From Chaunax sp. Z400 (lineage: Eukaryota; Chordata; Actinopteri; Lophiiformes; Chaunacidae), in the NCBI GenBank assembly GCA_037577475.1, contig CM075186.1, positions 1,621,501-1,685,500 of the forward strand: 64,000 nucleotides of DNA, in the 5' to 3' direction. The position numbers were made by a program, and so were the translations under genes. Below are positions 14,091-26,700 of this stretch, in pieces; within the stretch, counting starts at the first letter, position 1; each line of letters begins with the position of its first letter. Under the pieces are notes generated by a model that saw only the letters and a program-made list of their open reading frames with translations, had not been told where the DNA came from and searched no databases.

Positions 14091-14964
14091 ATTTGTTTTA
14101 TTGTTTTTGTTTTTATATATACAGTATGCTAATTGTATTGAATCTACAGCACCAATAATAGTAATGCTAATGATAAAAAAAGAGAAATGACAGAATATGA
14201 CTGACAATGACTGAAATGCTTTGACAGGGGTCATAGTATTACTATTTCCTAACATTCTGACTCTTTAAGGGGGAATAAAAATGGCGACTTGTGCTGCTCA
14301 GTGGAGGTTTCCTTATCAGTGCAGCCCTGGACTGTGTCAAAAGGCTGAGCAGGTTGTAGCGTGTCTGTTTCAAATTTGAGTTCTAACGAGGAAGGAGAGA
14401 GACAGATGCTGACCAAAGCTGCTTCCTGGATGAAGCACTGATGGTCTCTGTTGACGGGCTTCCCCATCAGATGAGTCACACACAGCCCCTCTTCATCAGC
14501 TGCAGGCTCTGCCTCTCCCTCTCTGTGGCCCCTGTGTGCTTCAGCGCTGTAACCATTAGATGCCAGAGGCAGAGATCCAGCTAGCACTTTGTCCCATTAT
14601 ACTGTCAGTGTTAATATCAGTAGTCTGCTCCACTTGCTAACGCTATGCATCCTGACCCCTTTAGGCGTACTCTAACACTTCTGTTTCAACTGCTACACAA
14701 ACACTTTTCACTCTCTGCCTTTATGCAGCTAATACAACAACCCATTAAACATTTTCCTTATATATATAAATGTCAGTATGCTGGGCTGTGTTTACTTATG
14801 TGTTCACTGCTTTAAGCTTTGGGTTTTTATCAGGAAGACGTTTCCTCCTTTTGTGCAGCTACACAAATATGAGGCTGCAGGAATAATCAAGTAACGAGCA
14901 GGCTGTAGAAATTCAGACACAAATTCACCCAGTAGCTGTTTTGAATATTAATGCTCTGTTTGCT

Positions 14965-15086
14965 TTGTGTGTGTGTGTGAGTATGTGTGAGTGTGTGTGT
15001 GTGTGTGTGTGTATGAGTGTGTGTGTGTGTGTGTGTGAGTATGTGTGAGTGTGTGTGTGTGTGTGTGTATGAGTGTGTGTGTGTGA

Positions 15087-15139
<53 letters not shown>
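14965..15139. repeat. Interrupted (TG)n microsatellite
   Basis: TG dinucleotides are interrupted regularly by GAGTATGTG or TATGAGTG blocks. The final run from about 15090 is pure. The interruptions suggest internal duplication of a longer block. Confidence 0.97.
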
Positions 15140-15141
<2 letters not shown>

Positions 15142-15754
15142 ATCAAAACAAACAGGGGAAAAAATGTACATTGATTCAGACTCCTTAGAGCCTAGTGTCA
15201 TACTGACCCAGCCAAAATGGTTAAATCACAGATGAATGATCATTCAGAGCGGCTAAATAAATACTTTAGGGAAATCAGAGGTTTTCTCATTATGTAAATG
15301 GTGTCTATGCTTATTGTTCATGCCCCTACAATAATTATAAAGCTCTGTCTGTATATTGTAGTCTTTTTGATGTCATCAGTTCTCGCAGAGCTTAATTGGA
15401 GGAGAGAGGTCAGGGGTCTGATCTCCAAGGTGATTTAAAAAAAAGAGAAAATAGAATAACTATAATATTGACATCTAAATCTTTATGCACGACCTCACTC
15501 TTTTCCCCATTCAACCCACTCAATGTTCATTATTTGGTGTAGAATGGTCTGGTCAGTGAGCAGAGCAGCTATTCCCATTGGCCTCATGTTTAACCTCCAG
15601 TGAACTCGTTCCACCATGTCACCTCATAGATTGAGTCCCATGTGACTGTAATGATCAATAGCTGCTTGTTTTTGGTCTCATCTGAGTACAAGTAGGAATC
15701 TTTGTTGTCTTACAGGAAAGATTTTGTCACAAATAAATTATCCAACAGTGGTTT

Positions 15755-15815
15755 CAGTTAAAGTTAAGTTACTTTAAATCTCATCTCTCAGTTAAAGTTA
15801 AGTTACTTTAAATCT
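15755..15815. repeat. 27-bp direct repeat, two copies
   Basis: The unit starts 'cagttaaagttaagttactt' and occurs twice, separated by seven bases. It appears to be a recent local duplication. Confidence 0.9.
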
Positions 15816-16073
15816 GATACAGGTTATGGTCTATGGACATCTGTGTCCTCAGACATAAATTTTCCATTTTTCAAGTTATGAAATGACTAAAGAAAAAGTT
15901 TTTCTCACAATTTCAGCTCTACAAACAAACAGATTTAGATTTAATCAGAGTTATAACTCCTGGTTTAGACAGCCTAGCTAGGTATCCATCACTAGTACAT
16001 TATGAGTACAGTCTGCATCTGGAGACATGGAAGAAAATATCTCATACACTGATATAAAGGGATACAATTATTA

Positions 16074-16190
16074 TTATATCCTTTATTTTACCAGGTAAAA
16101 AAATCCTCATTGAGATTAAAAATCTCTTCTCCAAGAGTGACCTGACCAAGAGGGCAGTGCAGAAACTGCCACAACTATTAAATAACTATA
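16074..16190. repeat. LINE-tail-like interspersed repeat
   Basis: The order 'ctttattttaccaggtaaaa', 'cattgagattaaaaatctct' and 'cctgaccaagagggcag' matches a common fish interspersed repeat (canonical form near 'tttatttaaccagg ... cattgagatacagaatctc ... cctggccaagatagcag'). I recognise it as a LINE 3'-end type but cannot fix the family. Confidence 0.5.
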
Positions 16191-16244
16191 ATACAATACA
16201 TACATACATACATATACATATATGTACAACGTTCATACACCAAT

Positions 16245-16311
16245 GAGTGAATACAAAGTATCTAAGATGAGTCAATACAAAGAATCTAAGATGAGTCAAT
16301 ACAAAGAATCA
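16245..16311. repeat. 20-bp tandem repeat, three imperfect units
   Basis: The unit 'gagtcaatacaaagaatcta' is repeated with few changes. Upstream is a short CATA-type run (16200-16222). Confidence 0.85.
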
Positions 16312-18674
16312 ATCAGAATGACTGGAGACTAGCTGAAATGTTCTGCTCTCATGCAGCTACACCTGACTGCCCTCATTAGCTGAGGTGTTGTAGGGAGAGA
16401 GCGACAGCAGTGATGCACAGGGAGCTGACGAAGGGCTAAACGTCAATGTCAGACATAATGCTGGAGGTGCAGCAGATAGCCTCTGTCACTTTGGCTCAGC
16501 CTTGTAATGTAGCACAAAAGCTCTTTATCAGCAGATAAAGGAGAATGTGGAGGTAATGCCTGAAATGCAGCTACACCGTCAACAAGAGGTGGGTGACGGA
16601 ACAGCTGGGCTCGAAACCTCTGGATGAAGAGGATTGGTTTATACTTCTATAAACTATAAGTGATTCAAGTGATGAATAATAATATCTTCATTTTGTGTCA
16701 TCAGGTTTTTTTGTGTTGGGAAGTTTGAACCAGCGATGAAAAGGCTTTCTAAGCATGGAAGTTTATTGTTGATATTCAAAATGATTGATCGGGTTTGATA
16801 GGACATTTTATAAACTATTGGCATCAGCAGAACTTCAGTCAACTACTTAACGGGAATCACTGACTATGAGGGAAAAGAACAGCTCAAAAAAATAATAGCT
16901 CCCATGCATATTTTTATGGTTAGCTTGATGAGTTCCAGATTTATTCATTAAATACTCTGAGTTTGATGTTGGGTTCCAGACTTTATATTAGGTATTTATT
17001 ACTTTGAGTTTGATGTTCAGTGATCCAGATTTATCAGAATTTTACCATAGATGTCAAGCTCAACAGTCATCCAGTTTCTAATAAAGTGAAACATTGCAAC
17101 ATTGCACAACGTTGAATTTCTTTGGATACAGAAAGTGGTGTTTAAAATTGTTTATTTCTTTCAGGACTGCTGTTAATCAGAAGTTAGGATCTTGCTATTG
17201 GTAAAATGAGGGAAGTTTGTTCAAGAACTTTAACTGATTAAATAAAAGAATTGTTAAATTTGTTTGTTTCTCTGCAACAGCATATTGCTTATACCTGCTT
17301 TAAAATTTATTTTTGAAATGTGAGCCAATTGTGAGATAAAAGTGAAAGCTCAAGAAGCTAATTGAGTTGAGAAGAGCGTCAGAATGACCTTTGTTATTTG
17401 AGACATATTCACATTACTTGATGAAGGAGTTGGCTTGTTGAAGGGAATAACGCTCTTAGCAACCTTCTGCAGCTTTAAATGCACATAAAACTGCACATAA
17501 TTTCTGAAATGAAAAGTTCAAACAATAAATCGTCCTAAGGGTCTAATAGACTAGTGTGAGCACAGAAAGGAGTTTGTCATCCTCACTTCAAACCTTTGGC
17601 TTGTCACATCATTAAAACTGAAAACACAGCGTCGTCGTTCCGAGGCTGAAAAAGCATGAATGTGGATCGTCTGTGAGAGGCTGAGCTTTTCGTTTCTAAA
17701 GTCAGCTACTGCATCACAGAATCCACATCTATGTAAGCTGCTCTGTGCATGTGAACATTAGTCTGCATCATAGCAGACATATATGTACTCACTGCTGAGA
17801 GTAATAATAAAGTCTCGCTGTAATCCACGAGTCCTTTTGGGCTCGCTGATTTTTGATTCAATGCAAATATCACAGCTCAATATAATCCCTCCCTCCAATA
17901 ATGACGAATAATTTAAACAGATAGTCACGTCCACATAATATCAGTGAATGACAGCAGGTAAAAATAATGGTCCCAAAGTCAATAGAACCTTTTTAAGTAG
18001 GATTTAACACAAAGTTTGAATATTAGATTAGAGTTGAACTCTCTGGCATACAGGGAGCGTTTCAGGACATATAGGAAGTTATTATTCAAACATAACCAGG
18101 CCGAAGTGAGTTCATTCTCCGTGGGTCAGAACCAGGACAGCCTTTTTTAATGAGCACCAGTCCCAACACAACGGGCTGTCAACCAGTGCTTCCAGTAACG
18201 ATCGCTGGAACAGCCCAAAAGGTTTCTCTAACAGGCCATATAAAGCAGCTGCCAAAACATCATTAGCGTTTGGATGCGGCGCAGCGTGGAGCGTTCCTCT
18301 GAGGTAGTGCACTGTGAGGTCGTCTTGTGGACGCAGCCCTCGGTGACCTCGGAGACCTCCAGGTGTTTGAGAGCTCTGCAGGTCTCTGCAGTGTTATCTC
18401 TCCTGGCTATTTGAGGCTAATGTGACTGGTGTTAGCTCTGGAGTGCTAAAGCTGTTAGCCAGACTGTTGTTCAGGAAGGTTATCTGAGGGTAAACTCACA
18501 CCCAACTCCATGTTCACTGTGCTTCTTTTGGATGGAATACACTTGTAAAAATCAGCATGGAGTTTTTTCAACTTTATTTCTTGTGGTGTTTTCAGGTGTG
18601 GGCAAAGTAGTGCCTGTAAAAGGAAGGGTCTTCCAAATACTTACGTAAAGGTTTTTATCTTATTTTTTACATAA

Positions 18675-19480
18675 TTACCTCTAAGGAGGTCATGTTTTCA
18701 CCTGTGGCCGTTTGTCAGCAGGATTACACAAAAACTACTGGACGGATTTCCATCAAACTTGGTGGAAGGATACACGGGCCATGAAAGAACCCATTAAACG
18801 TTGGTGTGGATCCAGATAAAGGGGCCAAACCAGAATTTTTTTCCCCACTTTCTTTCATGCTAGTTAGTGAAAATGTCGGGAAAAAAACGCCTTAATTACT
18901 CAGAAACTACTGAACCAGTTTGGTCTAAACTGTGTGGAGGGGTGGGACATGGGTCATCCAAGCACAACAGACATATGTAGGATTGGTGCAGGTATGCCCC
19001 ATTCTAGTTTTACATATGATCAGACTGTCTTCAAGTAAATTGAATTTTCTCTATATGAGCTTCTTACCTCCGTCAAGGAGGTGTTGTTTTCACCGGTGAT
19101 CATTGGTTGGCTCATTTGTTTGTTCGTCAGAAGGATTACTCATAAAACTTTGTGGACAGGTTGTGCTGAGGCCTGGGATCTAAATCGATCACATTTTGGT
19201 GTCCATGATTATTTTTTCTGCATTTTTGACAAGAACCAGTTAAATACCAGTTCAATACTGGTGTGGATCTAGATAGAGAGGTGAATCCAGGAATATTTAC
19301 CCCCCAACCATGAAATGACAGGGGTCTGTCCGTAAGTATTTTTTGTCCCAGGATATCTTGCAAACCATACATTCAATACTACTCAACTACGGACCTTTGT
19401 GGAGGGGTGGGCCATTGGCTAGGAAAGCTAAATGTGTAGTATAGTTCAGCTTTGGTGGAGGTACTTGCTCAACTGGGGTC
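18675..19480 (+). repeat. Two diverged copies of dispersed repeat family D
   Basis: Both halves begin with an 'aaggaggt..tgttttcacc' phrase (18684 and 19076), then 'aggattacacaaaaactact' or 'aggattactcataaaacttt', then an 'aacttggtggaagga' or related phrase and 'ggtgtggatc'. Further copies are at 27785-28060 and 51390-51600, with a reverse fragment near 39385-39450. The family is widespread in fish genomes; I do not know its mechanism. Open frames through it are not genes. Confidence 0.65.
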
Positions 19481-19629
19481 ATTATAGATTTTATATTTTC
19501 TTCAAGGTATTATTTATATTCATGTTATTTATAATGTAGCCTCTTATTATTGCTCTCCAAATGCACCAGGCTGATGCATTTAACTAAAAATAGAGAATTT
19601 TCCTGTATTTCTTTAGCAATGGAAATTGT

Positions 19630-19663
19630 AAAAAAAAAAAAAAAAAAAGAAGAAGAAAAAAAA
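19630..19663. repeat. Poly(A)-rich run
   Basis: Nineteen A residues followed by GAAGAAG and more A. It could be the tail of a retroposed sequence, but no source sequence is obvious upstream. Confidence 0.8.
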
Positions 19664-21349
19664 GGGCCAGAAGCTCTGCGTATAAATTTGAATTTTGGGG
19701 TCACAGATTATTTATAGTACATTTTTGTGCAGGCCGATGTTTGTAACCAAGCACCAAACACTAACTGTAAACTCAGATTAGTGTTCAACTATTTCAGATT
19801 GTTGACTGTTTATTTATTAGAATTAAATACAGTGAGATAACTGATCACACAGAACATTATTACAGCCAGCTTTTGCTGTCATGTTGCCTCACAACCATGG
19901 TGGTCTGTTTAAACCAAGAATATTAAAGCATGCCATAGAGAACAAAGATTATCAAGCTGCTGTGTTTTAGCTGCAGTTTCCTCATACATTACTGTCCTAT
20001 GTTGTGATTTCCTCGACATTTTGGAGATTCCTACCAGTCTCTTTATCTGTGGGTAGAAGCTATTTTAAATCCAGGGTCAGGCAGATGATGATGGGGAGCT
20101 TTTCCAAAGAGAAACTGACCGAGCCCAAACTGTGGCGCTAAAGCAAATCCAAACAAACAATGCTGGCTTGTGTCTGATACCGTCCTGTCTGTCTGCATCA
20201 CAGACAGCGAATAGTCCACGGGATATATCTCCCAAACCCCGGAGCCAAAACAAGTCCAGTTACTCTGCATGACTCACAATCCCACTTCCAAAGAAGACTG
20301 AATGCGAGTGCCAAAGCTGTGATGTGTTGACAGCTGAAGCCTCTGTGTAGCCTGCAGGCAGCTGAAACCTTGATGGAACTGTGTTGGGAGCAGCCGTGGA
20401 ACCATTCCTGGAAGGCTTTCTGTGGCCTTCAGAGTGACTTAACTGTGATAGCCAATGTCGTATTTCTGTGACATTTAACAGTCATTCTCAACAACAGCCA
20501 GTCGTCTGAGTCGCTGGACAAAACAAAGAGTAGAGGTGCTGCTCAGGGACTGAAAATGAAATCCAAATGGGGCGAAAACTGTAAAACACCAGAAAACTGT
20601 GACAAGTTCCCATCGCAGGTTTCTAAAACTCTGAATTCCTTTTGTTTGACGAGCAGTCTAATAACTGACGATGTTCATAAACATATCCAGAACAACTACT
20701 TAATGAACCTAGTGGTGAGATTGTTTCATCAACTGCTGCGTCGAAAATTACAAATTCACTTTCAGTCATGACTTTTCTGTCTAAGTGAGTAAGTAATGGA
20801 ACTTAAGACTCCAGCAGAGTGTCATGGAAGTGCCAGTGGATGGCTAATAACAATAAATGTCTTAAAGCTTTCAACTAGCTAACATCAGCTCAGTTTTTGG
20901 GTTAGGATTCATTCAGTGTTCATTGTTGATGAGGTTTTAACTGAGAGCTGAATTATCCACAGAGGTCCTCCTCTCCACAACAGAACTGGTAACTAAAACC
21001 ATTAAAACCACTGAATGAAGCACTTTTACATTATAAACACATTTAAGTGTCTGTGTCTACACATCAACCAGCAACCAACCACGGATGCATTCAAACTGGA
21101 TCAGACTAAGGCGTCACAACTCCACCTCGGTGTGTGCCTCACAGTGTTTGCCGGTGTTCCACAATGTTAAGAGGTGTAAGGTACGATGCAACAGCGAGCA
21201 TAAAAGCTGATATATTTTACTATCCCCCCAGTTTAGCGTCATTTTCTGTGCTTGTTCTTTAAATAACTGGCTTCCTGTTATGACCACATCGTTAAATTCC
21301 CCGGGGTAGATCGCACATCTTAACATATTACTACATCACTCCCGTACGG
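19664..21349. other. Non-coding, nothing recognised
   Basis: No exon or named repeat. Short open frames (20043-20270 minus, 20556-20771 plus) lack family resemblance or splice context. Confidence 0.45.
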
Positions 21350-21490
21350 CAACGCAGGGGCACTTCATTCAGACATACGCCTGTTTCGGCGCTGTTACTA
21401 CCTCCTGAGGCGTCATTACGCCTTCGCTGGGTTCAGACAGATGTCGGGGCGGAATAAAGGCAACAGGCCTGGAATGAAAACGCTGTCTGA
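21350..21490. repeat. Dispersed repeat family B copy
   Basis: 'tttcggcgctgttactacct' is followed by 'cgtcattacgccttcgctgg' and 'gggcggaataaaggcaa', in the same order as at 7630-7720 and 62195-62275. Confidence 0.45.
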
Positions 21491-21650
21491 ATGGGGTTTA
21501 TAACACTTTTTAAAGTCGACACGGGAATGTATGTGGGACGCTGGCTGACCAGGCAGGGACATGAGAGTAGATGTGTCCCTTCGCTGGTGATGGGAGCCAG
21601 AGTTTTCTCAGCTGGGTGAGACATTTAGCGACAGTAGGAAGTGACAGGAG

Positions 21651-21980
21651 CTGGGTTTACATGGACACTTTTCTTCATTCTGATTGAAGGTTTCATTTCA
21701 ACTGTTTACATGAGTTGTGATCTAATATGATCTGGTGTTTACATGAGTTGTGATCTAATATCATCTGGTGTTTACATGCGCCGCTGCATTTAATCGGACA
21801 CAGCTATGACATGCGCAGAAGAGATGGAAGTGACGAATGTTTTTACCAGAAGATGGATGTCAATCATGTGATCAGTCTGGGTGTTTAAATTCCGAATGAG
21901 GTGTTTATATGGAGCATTTTCATTCTGATTGAGCTTTTAAACCGATTTGATTTGGAGTAAAGAGGTCCATGTAAACCCAG
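21651..21980. mobile_element. Short inverted-repeat element (about 330 bp)
   Basis: The left end 'ctgggtttacatggac' is exactly mirrored by the right end 'gtccatgtaaacccag'. The inside has further 'gtttacatg' motifs in both orientations and a 39-bp tandem duplication around 21700-21778 ('gtttacatgagttgtgatct' start). It has no coding capacity. This is a miniature DNA transposon; its superfamily is not determined. Confidence 0.75.
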
Positions 21981-23936
21981 CTAGTGACTACAGTTGTGAT
22001 CTGGGGATTATTCCCCTCACTCACTAACTGGTGCAGGTTTTTGCTATGAGACAGTCGAAGAAGGAACTTCACCAACTACTCCTCCAGATCATTGGCTATC
22101 AACATCGTCAATTAGTAATATAAATAAGTAATTAAAAATCATTTCTCATAATTGTCTATGATTCATTTAATATCAACTCATTGATTTATAGTTTGATGAG
22201 CTAAGCTGCTTTCCCTGTTGCCTAATAAAGGTTTCATGGATAACTTTAGTCTCGAGCAGAGGCACATGTAGCATCAAGAGAGCTGGACTCGTTCATACTG
22301 CATCACATTAGACGAGCCTCCAAAAATCTTCATTCCCCAGCTGACTTTCAGACCTTGATTGTATAATGAATTCAACCTATTAGACTCCAGTAGCTGTCTC
22401 ATTAGCTGCCTCTCCCTCGCTGGGTGCATATATTTACTGCCAAGCAAAAATTACTGAAGAAAGAATTGCCCTGTTCAACTCTCATTTGGTCAAGAACAGA
22501 CTTCCTCCTATCAGACACTGGATGAGACTAATCACTTCAGAGTTTGGACCTGTTATAATTACTCCCTTCACTGCTTGCCCTCTGCAGAAATATCAACTAA
22601 AAGGTCTCACTGCAGTCTTAACGTGATTCTGCGCTGCCATTTCTACCAGGTTTTTACGATCAGCATGTAAACAGACAACTATTTTGGATGTTTTCCTTTG
22701 TGATCTAAACTGATGATGAATTAAAGGGCAAAGGACAAAGTGAAGGAGGAGGCAGAATGGTTTCCATCAACATGACAGCACTGGGCAGGTAGAAACACAG
22801 CAGGCCAGCACACAGATGTGATTCCAGCCCCTCTCTCATCTTCTGCTAGTGTTTGTCTAACAAACCATTACAGAGTCAAAAACAGAAGCAGACCACCCAT
22901 GCAGCGAGGTCGCTGCACTGCACAATAGCTCAGTCCATTCTGATTCAATACTGGCCAAACACTCCACAACAGGCTCCACGACAACCCTGCTGCGTTATTC
23001 TCCGTTTGCTTTTTTTAAACATCGACCGACTAGTGTGTGCCAATCACCACATGGTACATTCGTCTCTGTTTTTGTGTGACGTAAACGTCTCCAGAGTAAC
23101 ATCAAGCCACCAGACCAAAACATGCTGCTGCCTGGGCTTTATTTAGAAGATTTGATGTGGAAGATTTATCCAGGTGACTGATTATATAAACCAGAGATAC
23201 CTCTGTCACATTTATGATCTGCAGCTCTGAGCTCTGTGTGATACGACACAAATGAATATACAGTTAAAAACCTGACAGTGTACTTCATCAGCTTTTAATG
23301 GACCGGGCTGTGCCGTCGCTGTTTTCTGGTGGAGAACAGGAAAACTACAGAACAGTCATGATATTTTAGAGGTAGTGTAATATTTTACCTGAATTACTCA
23401 CTGAAATTTCTCTTGTTGTAACTTTCTAACACTTTCTATGAAGACCACATCTGTATTATGGGGACATTCATAATACATTATAATGCATTCATAATGTTTT
23501 ACTTACTGATGCACTATATCAGCAGAGATTAGTGACTTATACTATGAAGAAAATGTCAATATCCATACTTGTATTGTTGGTAAATCCTCATTGGGTCGCT
23601 GATCAGTTTATTCAGTTTATAGAAAACTTGTTTTGTAAAAAGTTTTTATTAAAAACACTGATCTGAAGTGCAATTAAAATAAAAAAATTTAAAAAAATAA
23701 ACAATTAAAATAAAAAAAATTAGTACAGCAACTTCTGATCAAGGCAGCTCAGTTTCCTCGTTATAATATTACACCTAAAAAGCAAATAGTCCCATAATAC
23801 ATTGACTCCCATAATATGAATCCTTGACCAAGAAAACTAATCACTTTGGTATCATTTATTAGTTTGATAGTTAATCAAGAAAAACAATGTTAACTAAGGG
23901 CGATTCTCTCCTGGATGTAGCTCAGTAACTTTTTAA
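21981..23936. other. Non-coding, nothing recognised
   Basis: No exon. 22200-22520 has a balanced composition and no repeat look, and could be conserved non-coding DNA, which only a cross-species alignment would show. The 97-codon frame at 22853-23146 is not recognised. Confidence 0.4.
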
Positions 23937-24557
23937 CCCTCCTGTTGTGTTCGTTTCCTATAGTTTGGTGTTCCTGGTCAAAAATGTCCGCTCCATTCTA
24001 GCTGATTTTAAATCCATAATAATACATATATTATGACCTACTGTTGTGTTTTATCTTTTTATCAACTCAAGTTCTTGTGAACAAGTTTTGAACTTCCATT
24101 TGCTATTTATGGCCTGCAGGCCTCATTGACCTGAACTCATATTGTTTGGTCATCATGCTGCCACAGAATGAACGTAAGCAAGGCCTCAAAAAGCTTTATA
24201 TACCAGAGCTGAGAGAAAGTTGTTTATATCATTGAAACAATGTTGAGGCAATAACCAACAGGTGGTTCCCATGGGGCAAAAGTTCTATTGGGGATAGGTT
24301 CCCGTGGGGGTTGCTATGGAAGCCAAAAAGGGGCGTTTCTATTCTATTCCCATTTTTGACTGGGAACACCAAGGGTGTACACAAGTTCAATAAAACACCC
24401 AAAGTTTAATGAAAATTCTCAAAATGAATTTTGTGTGTTCAGATGCCATGTGTGAACAAAGTCATGAAACCTTATGACAAACACATGAAATTAACTAAAT
24501 TGTTTTAGGGAGAAAACTTGTAAATCAATCACATTTGACCCGAACACGACAGAAGGG
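23937..24557. mobile_element. TTAA-flanked inverted-repeat element (about 620 bp)
   Basis: Starts 'ccctcctgttgtgttcg' directly after TTAA (23933-23936) and ends with the inverted, slightly changed 'cgaacacgacagaaggg' followed by TAA. Just inside the right end is 'cacatttgaccc'. TTAA target use and CCC-type termini fit a non-autonomous piggyBac-like element, which is my inference. There is no transposase frame inside. Confidence 0.6.
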
Positions 24558-26384
24558 TAACATGCCAGTGCAAAAAAATGTAGACATCACCGCTGCACAA
24601 TGAATCTTGGGATAGGGTAAGGATCCTTCACGACTAAGGAAAGGAACGTGGCATTTTGGGGCTACATTTGTAGAAGCCTTTGAAATCTGATGGCCGTGTT
24701 GCGCTGCTGTGAAGCATTCAGTCATCAAATACAGCCTTCGAAAGATGAGGTTGCTGAATTACGACAGAGCTTTAAACAGAACTTCACTCACTAACTGTTT
24801 CAGGGTGAGTGATGAGGCACAATAACATGGACTGAGGGCTAGCATGACGACAGAGTGTTTGTGTTTTAACGATGCAGAGACGGTGCATAAATATCCAACT
24901 ACTGTCATCCATAGGAGAAAAGGCTTAAATGAATAGTGAAAAAGACTGGCCTAAAAATAAAGCTTAGCTGTAGAGACGAGAATTTTGATGTCGAGCTCAT
25001 GCCTTTACTTCTCAGGGGAAAAAAGGATGTTAAAGTCCAAAATAAATAATTTTTTTAGTAAGCATAACAAAACTTTGAAGTTAATGTTGTTAATGTTTGA
25101 AGTTAATGAGCAAAAATAAAAATGTTCATGAGATATCAGCATTTCGCTGCATGTAATCTCCAAATAGCCTGGAATCTTCTGCTGCACGTTGGCTCATCAA
25201 ACCTCTGACAGATTTGGGTCTCCTGCTGCGTAGTGATGAAAAGTGTGCCGTTTCATTCAGTGGTAGCTGCAGTAATTGGTCACTAAATATCTATCCTGAT
25301 TCTCAACAACAATGAAAATCACATAGACAAACTAAAACTCTCCGTGTTTTTTCTGGTTACTGCAGGAGTCGGTTAATGTTTTACACATTTCCTCTCATGG
25401 CGGCTGTTACATTTACTCTGAGTGGTGGCAGTGGGTTGTCACGGTCTTTATGTATATTTTAGTTTGATCTCAGACATAAACAGCAAGTAGCTAGACCCTC
25501 CATCTGTGCTGCATGCCTGTTCAGCTGGGCCGTATGTTCTATTCTCATTCCCAGGGAGCCGTGTACAGTATGATGCTGTGCACATGTGTGTATTTACAGT
25601 ACGTGTTCTGCTTCACTACCATCAGGCTCATTGCACAAACCCTTCACATTCACTTCTTTGTAAACAAAGCCCAGCACTGTGATGACGTGAGCCTTGGCCT
25701 TTAGTTGCCTGTACAGCACAGGGAGTAACGTGACGATGATGCGACTCTGAGCACAGAGAGGAAAGGAAATGAAGTATAGAAAACCCACAGCAGCAGAAGG
25801 GACGAGGAGCGGGTTTGGAGGGGGGGTTTGAGAGGATGGGAATCCCTCTTCGTACTGCACACGTCGTCACGATGGAGCTCTCACCAGCAGTAACAAGATT
25901 GGGGGAAAAACATATAAAATGCCACTCTAACAAGCCTCATGGGACCTCAGCTGCGTGAAGAGGGAACAGCTTGTCTGATGTAAAATACTTTCATGATTCA
26001 GACAGAAGCAGCCTTCTGTGCTCCACATACATATTCTGTCCACGAGCCCATAGTAACAGATTTGCATAGTGGTTTGGTCACATGCAAAACAAACATGGCA
26101 ACAAGAAAGAGCCGGAACTGATCAGCAGCTAAACAGTAAATGACCAGGACTCTCCAAGGTGTTTACACTAATTCTCAAATGGACTTCACATTCATTTAGT
26201 TCCTATCTGTACACAGCTCGAGGCAGCACCTCACCCAGAGCAAAGACCAGGCTGTGTTCTCTTACAGCCCCGACACACCAGGCCAACGAGTTCATCTACA
26301 AGTTAAGAATTAAATTAGCCTTTAGTGACCGACTGTTAATCTCATTTATTGGCAAAGACAAACACCACTGCTGTGGACACATTT
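24558..26384. other. Non-coding, nothing recognised
   Basis: No exon could be supported. Overlapping open frames at 25513-25933 on both strands have no family resemblance. Confidence 0.4.
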
Positions 26385-26700
26385 TGGTTTGAAGGCAAAT
26401 GAAAAAGAAGAGACCAATAACTTGGAGCTTTGTCAAATCTGTAGGAAAAAAAGGTACCAATCAAAAGTGCTAATAGACACAAATGTAAAAAAATATGTAT
26501 GGATCCCAGGTTCACTCAGTTTGGACAGACGTCTGCAGCCACAGCTCCATCCAGTGATTGACTATTACTGAGGCTTTCAGATCATAGTGAGAATATAAGC
26601 AGTGACGATTTCAATAAATGGTGTATTTACATTATTACAGTGTGATTAGACTTATACTATAATGGTGGAATAAAATGAACAGAAGACCGTTAAACCATAA
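26385..26700 (+). repeat. Dispersed repeat family E copy 1
   Basis: Shares an ordered series of phrases with 33815-34115: 'ccaataactt.gag', 'gattg.ctattactga.gctt', 'caataaatgg', 'gtgattagac.tacactata' and 'aaatgaacagaaga'. Both copies are on the same strand, about 7.4 kb apart. The element is unidentified. Confidence 0.6.

Larger units (their letters stand above)
15140..18674. other. Non-coding with minor repeats
   Basis: No exon is supported. It contains a 27-bp direct repeat (15755-15781 and 15789-15815), a LINE-tail-like segment, a 20-bp tandem repeat (16245-16311) and a diverged tandem pair around 16935-17030. The 66-codon minus-strand frame at 18112-18312 has no recognisable family. 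Confidence 0.5.

Noticed and set aside
14887..15235. Thr-His and Cys-Val repeat open frames
   Set aside because: Translations of the interrupted (TG)n microsatellite.
18112..18312. 66-codon minus-strand frame with a leucine/alanine-rich sequence
   Set aside because: Not recognised, not flanked by credible splice partners, and short enough to be chance.
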